DNA of 64,000 bases from Halostella salina (GCF_003675855.1 NZ_RCIH01000008.1:62001-126000); one strand, 5' to 3'; positions 16,021 through 25,421 are shown, counted from the first letter of the stretch. Notes: generated by a model not told the origin, from the letters alone. A program made the numbers and translations.

Positions 16021-18914
16021 CCGCCCTCACCCCCCTCGCCGCCGGCGATCCGCTCCACTTCCACGCGAACGTCGCTGTTGACGCCGGTCGGCCCCCAGTA
16101 GTTGGGGCGAAAGTAGAGATGTTCGCCGGTGTCCTCCGGGTACTGGACGAGCTGTGTCGGCTTCATGTACAGCGGGACGAGCGAGTTGAAGTTCCCGCGG
16201 TCGGGGAACTGGAACCGCTCCCACGCGAAGTACATTCGGGCGGTCCCGGGCTCGCCGCTCGGGTACCGCTTCGCCTGCACCTCGACCTCGCCGAGGTCGT
16301 TGTAGATCCGGACCGTGTCGCCGTCCTCGATGCCGCGCTCGGCCATGTCCTCCGGGTTGAGGTGGACGACGGGCTCGCCCCGCTGGAGGCGGAGCATCTT
16401 CTCGCTGTCGCGCCACGTCGAGTGGATCGACCAGCGGCCGTGCGGCGTGTTGTAGTTCAGCGGGTACTCGGCCTTGTCCTGGAGCGTCGGCGGCTGCTTG
16501 TGGGTCGGCAGCTCCTCGCCCAGTTCGAGGAACCAGTCGTGGTCGATGTAGTACTGCTGGCGGCCGGTAAAGGTCGGCCACGGCTTTTTCTCTTGGACGT
16601 AGCGCTTCCAGGGGGTGTACGGCTCGCCCTCCTCCAGGTCGGAGGTCCAGTGGTCGCCGACGGCCCGGAGCCGCTCCGGGTTGTCCTCGTCGGTCCCGTC
16701 GATGTCGTCGAAGGTGATCTGCGCGTCGCTGCCGGACGGGTTCGTCTCCTCGGAGTTTTCCAGGATGAACTCGCAAGCCTCCCGGTCGTCGGCGAGGCGG
16801 CCGTCCTCGCCGGACTCCCAGTCGCGGACGAAGTCCTCGTGGACCGATTCGAGGTCGATCTCCCGGTCGAACTGCCGGTCCTGGACCGGCTCCACGTCGT
16901 CGCGGTCGCGCGCCAGCTCCTGGATCTTCGCCGCGAGCTCCCGGAAGATCTGCCAGTCGGTCTTGGACTCGCCGAGGGGTTCGACCGCGGGCGTGAACGG
17001 ATGCACGTAGCTGTGCATGTCCGTCATCGAGAGGTCGTGTTTCTCGTAGTGGCTGGCCGACGGGAGGACGATGTCGGAGTACAGCGCCGACGAGTCCATC
17101 CGGAAGTTGATGTCGACGACGAGGTCAAGCTTCGGCCAGAGCTGCTCCTCGACGGCGACGTTGCCCTTCGCCTGGTTGAAGTAGTTCCCCCGCCAGATGA
17201 ACATGACCCGCGGGTCGGGCCGCGAGCCGTCCTCGCGCTCCTCGGGGTACAGGGGCATCCAGTCCTCGTCGATGGCCTCCCGCACGCGGCGGGTGGTCTC
17301 GGCGTCGGCGTTGTCCAGCACGTCGCAGTGGTAGTACGTCCACAGCGTCGTCGGCACGCTGCGGAACGGGACGGGGGCGTTGAGCTTGCTCCACCCCTCG
17401 TAGGTCCAGATCTTCTCCTGCCCGACGTAGTGGTCCAGCCCGGTTCCCTGACGGCCGATGTGGCCGGTCAGCGTCACGAGCAGCTGGATCGCCCGGTTGC
17501 CGAGGTCGTTGTGGTACCAGTCGTTGACGCCCTTCCCGTGGATGATCTTCCCGCGCTCGGCCTCGGCGAACTCCCGGGCGATCTCCTGGTGGGTCTGTCG
17601 GCCGACGCCGGTCTCCTCGTTGACGAACTCCGGCGTGTACGTCGACAGCTCCTCGCGGAGCCGGTTCCACACCGACCGGACGGCGACGGAGCCGTCCGTC
17701 GTCGACACGGTCCGGTCGACGGCGAGCTGCGGGTCGAAGTCGAGTTCGATGCTGGCCGTCTCGTCGTGCTGGCCGTCGCGTGCGCCGAGCGATCCCGGCG
17801 CGGCGCGCAGGTCGCCCTCGGCGTCGACCATGAGGAACACGTGGTTGGGCCTGTCAGCGTCGACGGAGACGCCCGGGACCTCGTCGGCCCGCAGGAACTT
17901 CCCGGTGTCCTCGCGGACGAGCAGCGGCATGTCGGTCTGCTCCTTGAGGTGGGCCTCGTCATACAGCCCCTCGTCGACGATGGTCCGGGCCATCCCCAGC
18001 GCCAGCGCGGGGTCGCTGCCCGGGTCCGGGCCGATCCACTCGTCGCAGTGGATCGCCGTCTGGGAGTAGTCGGAGAACACGCCGACGCGCTTGGTGCCGT
18101 TGTACGCGGCTTCGAGGAAGTACTTCGCGTCCGGGATCCGAGTGACGTTGATGTTCGAGCCCCACGCGATGATGTAGTCGGCGTGGTACCAGTCGGCGCT
18201 CTCGGCGTTGTCGGTCTGGGTTCCCCAGGTGATCGGCTGGCCCGGCGGCAGGTCCGAGTACCAGTCGTAGAAGGAGTGGCCGACGCCGCCGAGCAGGCTG
18301 GTCAGCCGGCTGCCGCTGCAGTACGACACCGGCGACATGGCGGGGATCGGCGTGAACGCGCTGATCGCGTCGTACTCCTCGTCCTGCACCGCGTCGATGA
18401 CCTCCTCGGCGATCTCCGTCAGCGCCTCGTCCCAGGAGATGCGCTCCCATTTCCCCTCGCCGCGCTCGCCGGTCCGGCGGAGCGGGTGCAGGACGCGCTG
18501 GTCGGCGTTGACGTAGTCCGAGTAGCAGGCCCCCTTCTGACAGCCGCGGGGGTTCGGGTCCGGCGAGTCCTCGTCGAACTGCGGGTAGTCCCCGGCCTGT
18601 GACTCGCGCCACACCTGGCCGTTGCGGACGTACACCTCCCAGGAGCAGGAGCCGGTGCAGTTCACGCTGTGGGTCGAGCGGGCCGTCGAGTCCCAGTCCC
18701 ACTCCTCCCGGTAGAGGTCCTCCCAGTCGCGGTAGGGGTACGAGCCGATCGGGTCGTCGACGACCTCCAGCCCGTCCATGCCGCCGAACTCCTGTCCTAA
18801 CCCGACCCCGGTCGCGCCGACCGCGGCGGCGGTGCCGATACCCTTCAGGAAGTCCCGACGGTCGATCGAGCCGTCGGCGGCCGTCCTGTCGTGGTCGTTG
18901 TCGTGTTCACTCAT
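16017..18914 (-). CDS. narG: Respiratory nitrate reductase catalytic subunit, Tat-exported
   Basis: A 965-residue molybdenum bis-PGD oxidoreductase of the NarG branch. Residues 18-40 are a Tat signal (DRRDFLKGIGTAAAVGATGVG). The FS0 cluster site is H82-x3-C86-x3-C90 ... C125, with His as first ligand as in NarG. The molybdenum ligand is predicted to be Asp220 in FYDWYSDLPPGQP, aligned with Asp222 of E. coli NarG, followed by WGTQTDNAESADWYHADYIIAWGSN. The Tat signal puts the active site on the outside of the membrane, as known for halophilic archaeal Nar. It reduces nitrate to nitrite with electrons from NarH. No nitrate carrier is needed for this layout, and none is seen nearby. Confidence 0.96.
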   Translation of the reverse strand: MSEHDNDHDRTAADGSIDRRDFLKGIGTAAAVGATGVGLGQEFGGMDGLEVVDDPIGSYPYRDWEDLYREEWDWDSTARSTHSVNCTGSCSWEVYVRNGQVWRESQAGDYPQFDEDSPDPNPRGCQKGACYSDYVNADQRVLHPLRRTGERGEGKWERISWDEALTEIAEEVIDAVQDEEYDAISAFTPIPAMSPVSYCSGSRLTSLLGGVGHSFYDWYSDLPPGQPITWGTQTDNAESADWYHADYIIAWGSNINVTRIPDAKYFLEAAYNGTKRVGVFSDYSQTAIHCDEWIGPDPGSDPALALGMARTIVDEGLYDEAHLKEQTDMPLLVREDTGKFLRADEVPGVSVDADRPNHVFLMVDAEGDLRAAPGSLGARDGQHDETASIELDFDPQLAVDRTVSTTDGSVAVRSVWNRLREELSTYTPEFVNEETGVGRQTHQEIAREFAEAERGKIIHGKGVNDWYHNDLGNRAIQLLVTLTGHIGRQGTGLDHYVGQEKIWTYEGWSKLNAPVPFRSVPTTLWTYYHCDVLDNADAETTRRVREAIDEDWMPLYPEEREDGSRPDPRVMFIWRGNYFNQAKGNVAVEEQLWPKLDLVVDINFRMDSSALYSDIVLPSASHYEKHDLSMTDMHSYVHPFTPAVEPLGESKTDWQIFRELAAKIQELARDRDDVEPVQDRQFDREIDLESVHEDFVRDWESGEDGRLADDREACEFILENSEETNPSGSDAQITFDDIDGTDEDNPERLRAVGDHWTSDLEEGEPYTPWKRYVQEKKPWPTFTGRQQYYIDHDWFLELGEELPTHKQPPTLQDKAEYPLNYNTPHGRWSIHSTWRDSEKMLRLQRGEPVVHLNPEDMAERGIEDGDTVRIYNDLGEVEVQAKRYPSGEPGTARMYFAWERFQFPDRGNFNSLVPLYMKPTQLVQYPEDTGEHLYFRPNYWGPTGVNSDVRVEVERIAGGEGGEGG

Positions 18915-19104
18915 TGTCGATGATAACGGTCGTGAGGCCGCACGCGACGCCCAGCGCCGCGAGCGCGATGCCGGTCGGCGTCGAGCCGCCGGCCTCCAGC
19001 CCGGCGGCGATCAGACCGACGCCGAGTAGTTTCGTGATCCGGTCCACCCAGCGGTACTGCCGCGCGGAGAGCGCCACGTCGTCGCTCGGGCCGGGCGCGC
19101 TCAT
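18907..19104 (-). CDS. Small two-helix membrane protein of the nar operon
   Basis: 65 residues with a short N-terminus, an amphipathic stretch ([13 protein letters not shown]) and two predicted membrane helices ([14 protein letters not shown] and [18 protein letters not shown]). It overlaps narG by 8 bp and the cytochrome b gene by 4 bp, so it is certainly co-expressed with the complex. It has no motif for a cofactor and may be a small structural subunit that helps hold cytochrome b to the reductase. Confidence 0.8.
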   Translation of the reverse strand: MSAPGPSDDVALSARQYRWVDRITKLLGVGLIAAGLEAGGSTPTGIALAALGVACGLTTVIIDNE

Positions 19105-20612
19105 CGGTCTCCCCCCTCGTCGTTGCTCGCGTCGTCAGTCGTACTGTCGGTCACCCCGTCGGTGGCGTCGACGGGCGACTCCGCCGCCGCGTCGCTCGCC
19201 GACCCATCCGCTGCGGGTTCGTCTGCTGACCCCTCGCCTGCCGGCGCGTCGTCGCCGAAGCCGCCGAGCCCGGCGTACACGGTCAGCCCGGCGGCGAGCG
19301 GCCCGGCGAAAAGCGCCGCGATGAAGTACGGTTTCAGCTCGGCCGTCGTCATCCCGAGGATGTCGGCGACGATGATGTCCATCCCCGCCAGCGAGGCCAG
19401 CAGGATGAACACGACGCCGGCGACGCCGACGGCCGTCTGGAACGGCCGTTCGATGGGGTCGGCCGCGAAGTGGACCGGCTCCTCCTCGTAGTCGATAAAG
19501 GGCCAGACGGCGACCACGCCGAACACCAGCCCCGTCAGGACGATGCCGCCGATGAACTCGGAACTGCCGTGGACCCCGAGCAGGTCGAAGCTCATCCAGG
19601 CGGGGACGAGCTTCAGGAACCCGTACCCCCACATCAGGAACCAGTCGGGCATGATGAGCGACGGCGTCGACGCGGGGTCGTTGGGCCCGTACTGTGCGAC
19701 GTTGTGGACCGGCAGGAACCCCGCCAGCAGCGACAGCGTCGCGAGCGTCAGGAAGAACACGACGGCGCTGACCGCCGCCTGGTTCGGGAACGCCGGCAGG
19801 CCGGCGACGATGCTGTCGTCGTCCCGGTCGACGCGCTCGACGCCCGCCCCGTCGGCCGCGACGCCGGTGGCGTCGTCGTCCGCCCGACGCTCCGGCCCCG
19901 GCAGGTCCTCGTCCCGCTGGGCCTCGGTGTGTTTCTGTCGGATGAGGATGGCCATATGCAGCCCGAGGAGGCCCGCGATGACCAGCGGCAAGACGAGGAC
20001 GTGCAGGAAGTAGAACCGCGGTATCGTGGCGCTGGACGGGAAGTTCCCGCCGAAGACGAGATACGCCGCCGTCTCGCCGACGATGGGGATCGAGAGCGCG
20101 ACGTTGTAGCCGATCCCGACCGCAGTGCTGGCGAACTCGTCGAAGGGGAGCGCGTAGCCGGTGTAGGCGGCGAACATCGAGGTGCCCGCCAGTGCGGTCC
20201 CGACGAGCCAGTTGACCTCGCGGGGGTTGCGGTACGCGCCGGTGAAAAACACCCGCAACATGTGCAACGCCATGGAGGCCACGAACAGGTGGGCCGCCCA
20301 GTGGTGCATCCGCCGGATCAGCATCCCGAAGGGCACGTCGTACGTGATGTTGAGGACGCTGGCGAACGCTTCGGGGATCTCCTCGCCCTGATACTCGGCG
20401 ACGCTGCCCTCGTACTCCACGTCGCTGGTCGACGGCTCGAAGAAGAAGCCGAGGAAGATCCCTGTCAGGACGAGCACGAGGAAGCAAAACAGCGCGACCT
20501 CCCCGAGCAGGTACGAGTCCTCGGCCGGGAACGCCTTGCCCAGGAACGACTTCGACCGTTCCAGCCCGAGCCGGTCGTCGAACCAGCCGTAGAGGCGCTC
20601 GATGCGGCTCAT
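19101..20612 (-). CDS. narC: Cytochrome b subunit of the Nar electron-input module
   Basis: A 503-residue cytochrome bc1/b6f-type b subunit with the b6 and subunit IV parts fused. The first ~240 residues hold four membrane helices with haem ligands in [24 protein letters not shown] and in [20 protein letters not shown]. After a charged linker (~245-285) come the subunit-IV-like helices with [20 protein letters not shown], the PDWY/PEWY-type quinol site region. The last ~60 residues are a low-complexity Ala/Asp/Ser/Glu tail. Together with the Rieske protein it should oxidise menaquinol and pass electrons outward to NarGH. In Haloferax the matching gene is called narC. Confidence 0.93.
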   Translation of the reverse strand: MSRIERLYGWFDDRLGLERSKSFLGKAFPAEDSYLLGEVALFCFLVLVLTGIFLGFFFEPSTSDVEYEGSVAEYQGEEIPEAFASVLNITYDVPFGMLIRRMHHWAAHLFVASMALHMLRVFFTGAYRNPREVNWLVGTALAGTSMFAAYTGYALPFDEFASTAVGIGYNVALSIPIVGETAAYLVFGGNFPSSATIPRFYFLHVLVLPLVIAGLLGLHMAILIRQKHTEAQRDEDLPGPERRADDDATGVAADGAGVERVDRDDDSIVAGLPAFPNQAAVSAVVFFLTLATLSLLAGFLPVHNVAQYGPNDPASTPSLIMPDWFLMWGYGFLKLVPAWMSFDLLGVHGSSEFIGGIVLTGLVFGVVAVWPFIDYEEEPVHFAADPIERPFQTAVGVAGVVFILLASLAGMDIIVADILGMTTAELKPYFIAALFAGPLAAGLTVYAGLGGFGDDAPAGEGSADEPAADGSASDAAAESPVDATDGVTDSTTDDASNDEGGDR

Positions 20613-21316
20613 CCTCCACCCCCGGGGCCGACCGACCCCTCGAAGTCGCCCGTGGCGATCAGATGACCCTCGCTGGACAGCGTGATCGGGAGCTGGGGCA
20701 GCGCCCGCGGCGGCGGCCCGCCGGTGACGCTGGCTCCGGTCAGCGGATCGAACCGCCCCGAGTGACAGGGACAGACCAGCGTCTCGCCCTGCCGGTCGGC
20801 GACCATGCAGCCGGCGTGGGTGCAGACCTTGGAGTAGGCCGCGTAGCCGCCGACGGTGAACTCCATGTTGGTCCCCTCACCGTACTGGTCCTCGCCGAAC
20901 CGCACGAGCAGCGTCGGCGCGTCGCTGATCCCGGGGTGGCTCTCGGGGAACACCGTGAGCTGTTCGCCCTCGGCGAGGCGGCCCTCCGTGACGCGCTCGC
21001 CCTCCCCGTCGACGAGCGCGACGCCGTCGGAGTACACCGGGCCGGTGTAGCTGCGCTCGAACACCTGCGTGAGGCTGACGACCGGGGCCGCGAGGCTGGC
21101 GACGGCCGTCAGGCCGCCGATGGTCGCGAGCGCCTTCGCGTAGTCGCGCCGTGCGATCTCGGCACGGTCGTCCCGCCAGAACTCCTGGTAGATGCTCGGC
21201 GATTCGGCCGGACCGCCGGCACACTCGCAGCCGTTGCCCGCCGCGCCGGACTCCGGTAGCGAGCCGACCCGTGGGGCTTCCTCGTCCGTGCCGTCGGCGT
21301 GGTCGTCGCCGGTCAT
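20609..21316 (-). CDS. narB: Rieske iron-sulfur protein of the Nar module
   Basis: A 235-residue membrane-anchored Rieske protein. Cluster ligands are C165 and H167 (CTHAGC) and C182 and H185 (CPCHSG); C170 and C184 can form the usual disulfide. Residues ~56-82 ([26 protein letters not shown]) look like a Tat-type signal anchor, placing the cluster domain outside the cell. It takes electrons from quinol at the cytochrome b and hands them on. The ATG at 21316 overlaps the stop of the preceding gene. The frame is open upstream but without family-like sequence, and an odd Cys-x-Cys (GNGCECAGG) lies before the anchor. Confidence 0.93.
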   Translation of the reverse strand: MTGDDHADGTDEEAPRVGSLPESGAAGNGCECAGGPAESPSIYQEFWRDDRAEIARRDYAKALATIGGLTAVASLAAPVVSLTQVFERSYTGPVYSDGVALVDGEGERVTEGRLAEGEQLTVFPESHPGISDAPTLLVRFGEDQYGEGTNMEFTVGGYAAYSKVCTHAGCMVADRQGETLVCPCHSGRFDPLTGASVTGGPPPRALPQLPITLSSEGHLIATGDFEGSVGPGGGG

Positions 21317-21930
21317 CGGTGATCCCTCCGTTCGGCCACCTCGACGTGGGGCATGAACCAGGCGTAGTACGACACCGTCAGCCCGGCCAGCGACATGAAC
21401 ATGCCGAACGCGTAGATCCCGAAGTACTGCGTCCGGGCCAGCGTGAGGTACTCGCCGGTAAACAGGGCGGCGAAGGTGATCGTCAACACGGTCAGCGTCC
21501 CCATCGCGATCAGGCCCTCGATAGCGTCGCTCGCGGGGACGTACTCCACGATCCACCGGTCCTCCGTCTCCAGCCACGAGAACGTCGCTCTGCCCCCGTC
21601 AGCGGCGGTCTCGGGCACGTCGCCGTCGCCACTCCCCTCGGCCGGGGCCTGCGTCGCTCCCCGGGACGGTCTGGCGGCGCGGTTCATGAACCGGTGGAAG
21701 AACGCCAGCACACCCAGCAGGACCAGCAGCGCCACCCAGACGATGACGCCGACCTGGCTCGGGGAGAGCTTGTTCGGCGTGTCGACGAAGCCGTCGAGCG
21801 GCCGGATCTCGCTGACGCTACCGTCTATCTGGACCTCCTCGCTCGGCGGTTCCCCCTGGCTCGCGACGTACCAGGTCGGGAGCAGGAACGCCGAAACGAC
21901 GAGGACCACGACCAGCGTTCCCCGTCTCAT
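21313..21930 (-). CDS. narA: First gene of the nar operon: four-helix membrane protein (narA position)
   Basis: A 205-residue protein with an N-terminal hydrophobic segment (LVVVLVVSAFLLPTWYVA), a second helix (VGVIVWVALLVLLGVLAFF), a hydrophilic middle (~85-125), and two C-terminal helices (GLIAMGTLTVLTITFAALF and FGIYAFGMFMSLAGLTVSYYAWF). There are no Cys or paired His ligands. The same position in haloarchaeal nar operons is called narA, and its function is unknown. The first two helices faintly resemble the membrane part of a cytochrome oxidase subunit II-like protein, but copper ligands are absent. It is the promoter-proximal gene. Confidence 0.8.
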   Translation of the reverse strand: MRRGTLVVVLVVSAFLLPTWYVASQGEPPSEEVQIDGSVSEIRPLDGFVDTPNKLSPSQVGVIVWVALLVLLGVLAFFHRFMNRAARPSRGATQAPAEGSGDGDVPETAADGGRATFSWLETEDRWIVEYVPASDAIEGLIAMGTLTVLTITFAALFTGEYLTLARTQYFGIYAFGMFMSLAGLTVSYYAWFMPHVEVAERRDHR

Positions 21931-22035
21931 CGGACATCACGTCCACTCGGTCGCTCGCGTGTATTCGTACGTCGTATCATGGTACGGATCACGGGAGGAT
22001 CGTTCCCCGACGATCAGGACAGTTGGTGCCACTTT

Positions 22036-22078
22036 GGTAAATATTGTCACCCGAACACTGTTCGGGATTTTATTAACA
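22036..22078 (-). promoter_or_regulatory. nar operon promoter with a perfect palindrome
   Basis: On the minus strand a TATA-like AATATTTA (22038-22045) lies just downstream of a perfect inverted repeat, CCCGAACA-C-TGTTCGGG (22050-22066). A second AT-rich element (GTTAATAAAATC) flanks it on the far side (22068-22079). A regulator site directly upstream of TATA/BRE is typical for archaeal activation. The core CGAAC...GTTCG resembles the repeat reported in denitrification promoters controlled by NarO in Haloferax; as I recall that site has a 4-nt spacer, whereas here it is 3 nt. Confidence 0.65.
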
Positions 22079-22244
22079 GGTGGAGATCAGGGCCGTCACC
22101 CACGATACGGGCCCGAATAGCTCCGGGATCTCTCCGCTGCCGGCCGCCCGATCCGGAGGATACCTGTGTCGACTGACCCGTTGCGCACGGACCGTCTCGT
22201 TCTCGGCTACGCCCGTTGCTCGACGAGGCGGGTTTCTTCGCCAG

Positions 22245-22724
22245 CTACCGATACCGGACGTCGACCCATACGCCGTCTCCCGTGTCGGGGTCGACGGCGA
22301 GGCGGACCTGCTCGACGAGCGAATCGTGGACGCAGTCCCGCCAGACCGCCATCTCGCGCTCGTGGTACGTCGCCACGGTTTCCTCGTCGACGCCGTCCCC
22401 GTGGTCGGTGCGGGCGGCGCGCCGCGACCCCTCTCTGGTCGGGATCCGAACCGTGGTCCGTTCGGGGTCGTCGCCCCGGTAGTTCTCCACGAACAGCGTC
22501 GGTGACAGGTCACACGGCGTCGAGTCCGGCGTCGGCGTGGCGACGGGCCCGTCACGCTCGTGCAACTCCGCGCGAACGTCGCCGTCGAACGGCGGCGCGA
22601 CGCGGAGGACGTGCCGACGGCTCTCGGCGTCCTCGTCCCGGTTGCGCTCGAAGGCGGCGATGATGTCCGCGGGGTCGACGACGACCGCTTCGATCCCTGC
22701 GGTCGTGGCGTTGCGGTGGGCCAT
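22245..22724 (-). CDS. Haloarchaeal hypothetical protein upstream of nar
   Basis: A 159-residue soluble acidic protein. It begins MAHRNATTAGIEAVVVDPADIIAAFERNRDED and continues with RRHVLRVAPPFDGDVRAELHERDG, a beta-rich core, and a C-terminal helical region ending VWVDVRYR. Only two Cys are present and no enzyme motif is visible. The DPADIIAAF plus VLRVAPPFDG layout is one I associate with a haloarchaea-only uncharacterised family, but I cannot name it with certainty. It ends about 180 nt before the nar promoter and lies 95 nt downstream of the PAS kinase gene, so it may be transcribed with the kinase rather than with nar. Confidence 0.7.
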   Translation of the reverse strand: MAHRNATTAGIEAVVVDPADIIAAFERNRDEDAESRRHVLRVAPPFDGDVRAELHERDGPVATPTPDSTPCDLSPTLFVENYRGDDPERTTVRIPTREGSRRAARTDHGDGVDEETVATYHEREMAVWRDCVHDSLVEQVRLAVDPDTGDGVWVDVRYR

Positions 22725-22819
22725 GCGAGTGCAGTCGTGCCACTCCCCCTTGATAGCTCCCCTGTGTCGGTCGGCTCGGCACACACCGCCCGCTGCCTTC
22801 AGGCTGACCCCACGCGGGG

Positions 22820-23854
22820 TCAATCGCCCGCGGGCTTCACACCCAGTATCTCGAACTGCGCTCCGCCCGCCTCGCTCTCCGTTATCGAGAGATCCCAGCC
22901 GTGCGCCTCCGCGATCTGGTCCACGATCGAGAGCCCGTATCCCGTCCCGTCCTCGCGGCTCGAGTACCCGTGTTCGAACACCTCGGTCCGGGCGGACTCG
23001 GGGATCCCCGGGCCGTCGTCGGCGATGTAGAACCCGCCCGGAAGCGTCCCGACCCGGACCGTGACCCCGCTTCCGCCGTGTTCGACCGCGTTGCGGAACA
23101 CGTTCCCGAGGAGGTCGTGTAACCGGCTCCGGTCGGCCTCGACCGTGCCGAGGTCCGACTCGACGACCAGGGTCGCATCGCCCGTGTCGGTGTTCCGCCA
23201 CGAGTCGCGGACACAGTCCTCCACGTCGACCGTCTCCGTCGCGCCGATGGACTGCCCGTCCTTCGAGAGGGTCAACACGTCGTCGACGAGCGTATCGATC
23301 TGGTCTAGCGCCTCGGCGACCCTGTCGACCTCCGGCACGTCGTGTTCCGCCTGTACCAGTTCCGTGTACCCCCGGGCGACCGACAGCGGGTTTCTGATGT
23401 CGTGAGCGAGGAGGTCCGCGAACTGGTCCAGTCGCTCCTTCTGGTCGTGAAGCTGGTCCTCGCGCCGTCTGCGCTCCGAGATGTCGCGGATGATGCCGGT
23501 GAAGAACTGCTCGCCGTCGTGTTCGTGCTCCCGGAGGCTTATCAGCGTCGGCACCTCGTGGCCGTCCTTGTGGAGCGCCGGAAGCTCGATCCCGTCCCAG
23601 TCGATGTTTCGGTCCCCTGTCTGTACGTACGCTTCGAGCGCCTCGGCGTGGACCGGGCGGAGCCGCTCCGGGATGATCTTCATCTTCGAACTCCCGACGA
23701 GTTCCTCGGGTTCGTAGCCGAGGATCCCCTCGACGGCGGGGTTCGCGTAGACGATCCGGCTCTCCGCGTCGATCGTCAGCATCCCCTCCGCGGCGTGCTC
23801 GACCAGGGTCCGGTAGAACTCGTCGTTGTCCCCCGGTAACGTTCCCGGCTCCAT
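22820..23854 (-). CDS. PAS-domain sensor histidine kinase
   Basis: A 344-residue cytosolic kinase. One PAS domain (residues ~12-130, starting FYRTLVEHAAEGMLTIDAESRIVYANPA) is followed by the PAC end FFTGIIRDISERRR, a dimerisation helix with the phospho-acceptor His in LLAHDIRNPLSVARGY, and the ATPase with N box NVFRNAVEHG, G1 box DDGPGIP and G2 box GTGYGLSIVDQIAEAHG. It has no membrane segment and no receiver domain. No response regulator lies beside it, which is usual in haloarchaea. The PAS lacks the photo-active Cys motif seen in the next kinase, so its ligand is unknown. Confidence 0.9.
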   Translation of the reverse strand: MEPGTLPGDNDEFYRTLVEHAAEGMLTIDAESRIVYANPAVEGILGYEPEELVGSSKMKIIPERLRPVHAEALEAYVQTGDRNIDWDGIELPALHKDGHEVPTLISLREHEHDGEQFFTGIIRDISERRRREDQLHDQKERLDQFADLLAHDIRNPLSVARGYTELVQAEHDVPEVDRVAEALDQIDTLVDDVLTLSKDGQSIGATETVDVEDCVRDSWRNTDTGDATLVVESDLGTVEADRSRLHDLLGNVFRNAVEHGGSGVTVRVGTLPGGFYIADDGPGIPESARTEVFEHGYSSREDGTGYGLSIVDQIAEAHGWDLSITESEAGGAQFEILGVKPAGD

Positions 23855-23942
23855 TCGTTGTATCCAACTCCGTACGAACTCGTTCAGTATAGCTCTGCTG
23901 GTATCCTTCCCGGTTGTTCACGCCGGTGTGGGCCGACGCCGG

Positions 23943-25421
23943 TCACTCGCACGCGGGGACCGAAAGGTGAAGGGTCGTGCCACGGGACTCGCCGGTCGAG
24001 ACGTCGAACTCGCCGCCGACCTTGTTGATCACCCAGTAGATGAGCCAGAGTCCCAGCCGGTCGGCGTGGTTGAGTGGGGTCTCGCCGCCGCGGAGGACCT
24101 CCACCTCCCGGTCCGGGATCCCCGGGCCGTCGTCCGTGATGTCGATGTCGACCCAGCCGTCGGCCCGGCTGTCGACTGCGATCTCGACCGACGGCTCGGG
24201 GTCGTCGTTGTGTTCGACGGCGTTCTCGACCGCCTCCCTGACGGCCGTCATCAGCCCCGTCACGGCGACCTCGGTCGGTCCGTCCTCGGGGAGCGTCACG
24301 TCGAACGCCGCGTCCGGATAGCGGTCGTCGAAGGCGCTCACCAGCATCGCCAGCCGTTCGTCGAGGCGGATCGGGTTCGTGCTCTCCCCCGGCGCGGACA
24401 CCGCGTCGATCTTCTGAACCGCTTCGGCCAGGCCCATGAGTTCCCGCGTCGCCTTCTCTATCTCGACGACGTACTCCGACGGCTCCCCGTCGCCGTCGGA
24501 GCGAAGCATCGACGTGTACCCCTCGATGACGTTCATCTTGTTCCGCAGGTTGTGGCTGAGGACCCGGTTCAGCACTTCGAGCCGCCGCTCACGGATCTTC
24601 CGGTCGGTGATGTCGACCTGAAAGCCGACGAAGTTCCGGACGCCGCCGTCCCCGTCGTGGATCGGCGCGATGCTGAGCCTGTTCCAGAACTTCTGGCCGT
24701 TCTTCCGGTAGTTGAGGATGTCGACCGAAACCGACTGACGGCTGTCGATGGCCTCCCGGATCGTCGCCCGCGTCTCGGGGTCCGTCTCCTCGCCCTGCAG
24801 GAACCGGCAGTCCTCGCCGACCCTGCCCGTGCTGTAGCCGGTCAGCTCCCTGAACTGGTCGTTCGCGTACACCAGCGGGTTGTCGCCCGGTCCCGGTTCG
24901 GTGATGGTGATCCCGATCGGCGCTTCGTCCATCGCCCGCTCTTTCAGTTTGAGGTCCTCGACCGTCCGCTCCAGTTCCGCCTCGCGCTCGGCGAGTTCGG
25001 CGGCGGTCCGCCGGCGCTCGACCAGGTTCCCGATACGGGAGAGCAGCGCCGTCCGCTTCACCGGGAGTTCGATGACGTCGTCGACGTACTGCCACGCCTC
25101 CGTCTTCGATACGTTGCCCGACTCCTCCCCCACAAGCAGTACGAACGGGAGAAACACCGCTTCACCGGTGTCGCGCCGGGACTGGACGGTTCCGGCGACC
25201 CTGTCGAACTCGTGGGCGTCGAAGATACAGCAGTCGTACGCCGTCTCGAGCGTCGCCACGTCGGTCGTCGTTTCGACCTCGTACCGTTCCCCGAGCGTGT
25301 CGACCAGCAGGCTCCGGTCCCGGCCGGGCCGCATGAACAACAGAACGCCGGGTTCGTCGCCGGCCGGGCTGTCGTCACCGGATCGGATATCCGCCGTCGT
25401 GGCGTCCCTGTCCGGTGACAT
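23943..25421 (-). CDS. LOV-domain histidine kinase, candidate blue-light sensor
   Basis: A 492-residue cytosolic protein. Residues ~24-135 form a receiver-like domain with degenerate acidic positions. A coiled coil (~135-165, LAEREAELERTVEDLK) leads to a PAS/LOV domain (~165-275), then the His box LSHNLRNKMN (His290) and an ATPase (NAVEHND, DDGPGIP). The PAS matches the LOV signature: GEDCRFLQ with the flavin-adduct Cys205, Arg206 and Gln209, then LNYRKNGQKFWNRLSIAPI (Asn237, Asn247) and FVGFQVDIT (Gln268). Only the Asn of GxNCRFLQ is changed, to Asp204. FMN binding and light sensing are therefore likely but unproven. It is divergent from the KaiC-like gene, 73 nt apart. Confidence 0.92.
   Translation of the reverse strand: MSPDRDATTADIRSGDDSPAGDEPGVLLFMRPGRDRSLLVDTLGERYEVETTTDVATLETAYDCCIFDAHEFDRVAGTVQSRRDTGEAVFLPFVLLVGEESGNVSKTEAWQYVDDVIELPVKRTALLSRIGNLVERRRTAAELAEREAELERTVEDLKLKERAMDEAPIGITITEPGPGDNPLVYANDQFRELTGYSTGRVGEDCRFLQGEETDPETRATIREAIDSRQSVSVDILNYRKNGQKFWNRLSIAPIHDGDGGVRNFVGFQVDITDRKIRERRLEVLNRVLSHNLRNKMNVIEGYTSMLRSDGDGEPSEYVVEIEKATRELMGLAEAVQKIDAVSAPGESTNPIRLDERLAMLVSAFDDRYPDAAFDVTLPEDGPTEVAVTGLMTAVREAVENAVEHNDDPEPSVEIAVDSRADGWVDIDITDDGPGIPDREVEVLRGGETPLNHADRLGLWLIYWVINKVGGEFDVSTGESRGTTLHLSVPACE

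Noticed and set aside
16119-18602. An 827-codon plus-strand frame opposite narG
   Set aside because: Pure antisense of NarG, with Val/Leu/Arg-rich content and no domain. NarG on the minus strand has every expected motif.
22820-23854. A second LOV photosensor in the neighbouring PAS kinase
   Set aside because: Its PAS domain has no Cys at the adduct position and no NYRK/FWN motif, so it is an ordinary PAS domain.
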